Shown here: positions 4,785 to 5,672 of the stretch, piece by piece
Layout of the letters: the number at the start of each line of letters is the position of its first letter
How positions within the stretch are numbered: the first letter of the stretch is position 1
Origin: Nitrososphaerales archaeon
GTDB lineage: Archaea > Thermoproteota > Nitrososphaeria > Nitrososphaerales > Nitrososphaeraceae
Assembly (NCBI GenBank): GCA_029237515.1
Contig: JARBAV010000075.1
Span: 1 to 5,672 of the forward strand
Length of the DNA stretch: 5,672 bases
Reading direction: 5' to 3'
The notes under the pieces: generated by a model
Told to the model about the DNA's origin: nothing
The model's input: the letters and a program-made list of their open reading frames with translations, nothing else
Databases searched by the model: none
Position numbers and translations under genes: made by a program

Positions 4785-5672
4785 TGAGGATGACTTCCTT
4801 GGCCATCTGTACCAACGATTTCCTATAGTCATCGACCGTGGAAAGGGAGCCAAAGTTTGGGATGATACTGGAAGAGAGTATATTGATTGTATGGCTGGGT
4901 ATGGGGTAGCTTTGGTGGGACACTGTAATGATAGAGTTGTCGCTGCAATCAAAGATCAAATTGAAAAACTGATGGTCTGCCACATGTCAACCTATAATAC
5001 TGCCAGATCAATTATGCTCAAGAAACTTTCTAAAGTCGTCCCGAGCGGGCTAGATAAGTTCTTTTTCTCAAATTCTGGTGCAGAAGCGGTTGAAACAGCG
5101 CTCAAGTTTTCACGAAAGTTTAGTGGGAAACCTGGCGTAATTTCAATGAATGGGGGCTACCATGGAAAAACTTTTGGTGCTCTATCCATAACATCCAGCG
5201 AAAAATATAGAAAGCCATTTGAGCCATTGTTAGACTACATTAAGTTTGTCCCTTACGGAAATACTAGCAAACTGGTAGATGCCATAGATGACAAGACTGG
5301 AACTGTTATTTTAGAACCAGTTCAGGGAGAAAGCGGAATCATAATGCCTCCAGCGGGGTTTATTCAAGAGGTTAGGGAAATTTGTTCGAAGCATTCTCTT
5401 GTGCTGATATTCGACGAGATACAATCCGGATTTGGTAGAACCGGCAAGATGTGGGCGGCTGAGAATTGGAATACGATCCCTGATGTAGTCTGCGTCGCGA
5501 AAGGCATAGCTGGAGGATTTCCTATGGGGCTAACCATGACAAAAACTGAAATTATTGAGAGTATGAAAGTTGGTGAACATTCGTCTACTTTTGCTGGCAA
5601 TCCACTAGCATGTACGGCCGCAAGTGCGTCTATTGACTCCTTAATACTTGACGGGTTGATTGAGAACTCGGC
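4777..5672 (+). CDS. lysJ: LysW-linked semialdehyde aminotransferase (LysJ/ArgD family), partial: C-terminus beyond the right edge
   Basis: A PLP enzyme that transfers an amino group, normally from glutamate, to LysW-aminoadipate semialdehyde (and probably LysW-glutamate semialdehyde), giving LysW-lysine or LysW-ornithine. The window holds 298 codons of roughly 390 expected; the frame is open to the last base. Class-III aminotransferase features are complete so far: the phosphate-binding SGA (100-102), the ring-stacking aromatic Tyr128 in GGYHG, ESG in PVQGESG, Asp213 in FDEIQ, the Schiff-base Lys242 in VAKGIAGGFPMG, and Thr271 in STFAGNP. The ATG overlaps the end of lysZ by 8 nt and has a strong Shine-Dalgarno sequence. 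The operon context after lysY and lysZ points to LysJ; by sequence alone ArgD (acetylornithine aminotransferase) is the close alternative. lysK may follow downstream. Confidence 0.93.
   Translation, partial: MNSEDDFLGHLYQRFPIVIDRGKGAKVWDDTGREYIDCMAGYGVALVGHCNDRVVAAIKDQIEKLMVCHMSTYNTARSIMLKKLSKVVPSGLDKFFFSNSGAEAVETALKFSRKFSGKPGVISMNGGYHGKTFGALSITSSEKYRKPFEPLLDYIKFVPYGNTSKLVDAIDDKTGTVILEPVQGESGIIMPPAGFIQEVREICSKHSLVLIFDEIQSGFGRTGKMWAAENWNTIPDVVCVAKGIAGGFPMGLTMTKTEIIESMKVGEHSSTFAGNPLACTAASASIDSLILDGLIENS

Noticed and set aside
4743..4983. Two overlapping minus-strand ORFs opposite the lysZ-lysJ junction
   Set aside because: Both are antisense to intact coding sequence, without start signals or recognisable domains.
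5364..5600. Minus-strand ORF opposite lysJ
   Set aside because: It is antisense to the PLP-binding region of lysJ, whose conservation explains the open frame.

Overview
The window looks archaeal, most likely from the Nitrososphaerota (Thaumarchaeota). Three observations support this. The amino-acid genes are of the LysW-carrier type (LysY/LysZ/LysJ). The genes that open transcription units have archaeal A-rich/TATA elements placed for leaderless or near-leaderless mRNAs. The AT-rich DNA and the protein sequences resemble thaumarchaeal homologues I remember. The phylum assignment is inference; no rRNA or other marker gene is present.

Layout, left to right. (1) 1-804, minus strand: the N-terminal 268 codons of a regulator-like gene that runs off the left edge. 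It opens with GTG, which an ATG-only search would miss. It has a winged-helix DNA-binding domain followed by a cobalamin-cap-like domain and a B12-binding-like Rossmann fold, the same body plan as the bacterial photoreceptor regulator CarH, but the key cobalamin-binding residues are replaced. A 46-codon ORF (951-811) lies just upstream in the same frame, separated by one stop codon. (2) 814-1362: a divergent intergenic region with no convincing gene apart from that small ORF. It holds a perfect 14-bp palindrome, a second inverted repeat and a good archaeal promoter for argG. (3) 1363-2556, plus: argG, argininosuccinate synthase, complete. (4) 2557-2925: a non-coding gap with a cluster of GAATTC sites, a small dyad and one or two TATA boxes for the next operon. 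(5) 2926-5672, plus: lysY, lysZ and lysJ (the last cut off by the right edge), overlapping by 4 and 8 nt, so almost certainly one mRNA.

Function. LysZ phosphorylates, LysY reduces and LysJ transaminates an amino-acid chain attached to the carrier protein LysW. In archaea with this gene type, one enzyme set often serves both lysine synthesis (alpha-aminoadipate) and ornithine synthesis (glutamate). ArgG then acts near the end of the arginine branch, on citrulline made from ornithine. The carrier LysW, the ligases LysX/ArgX and the hydrolase LysK are not in this window.

The metabolic genes are ordinary members of their families. The parts most worth a second look are the degenerate CarH-like regulator with its in-frame upstream ORF, and the palindromes upstream of argG.
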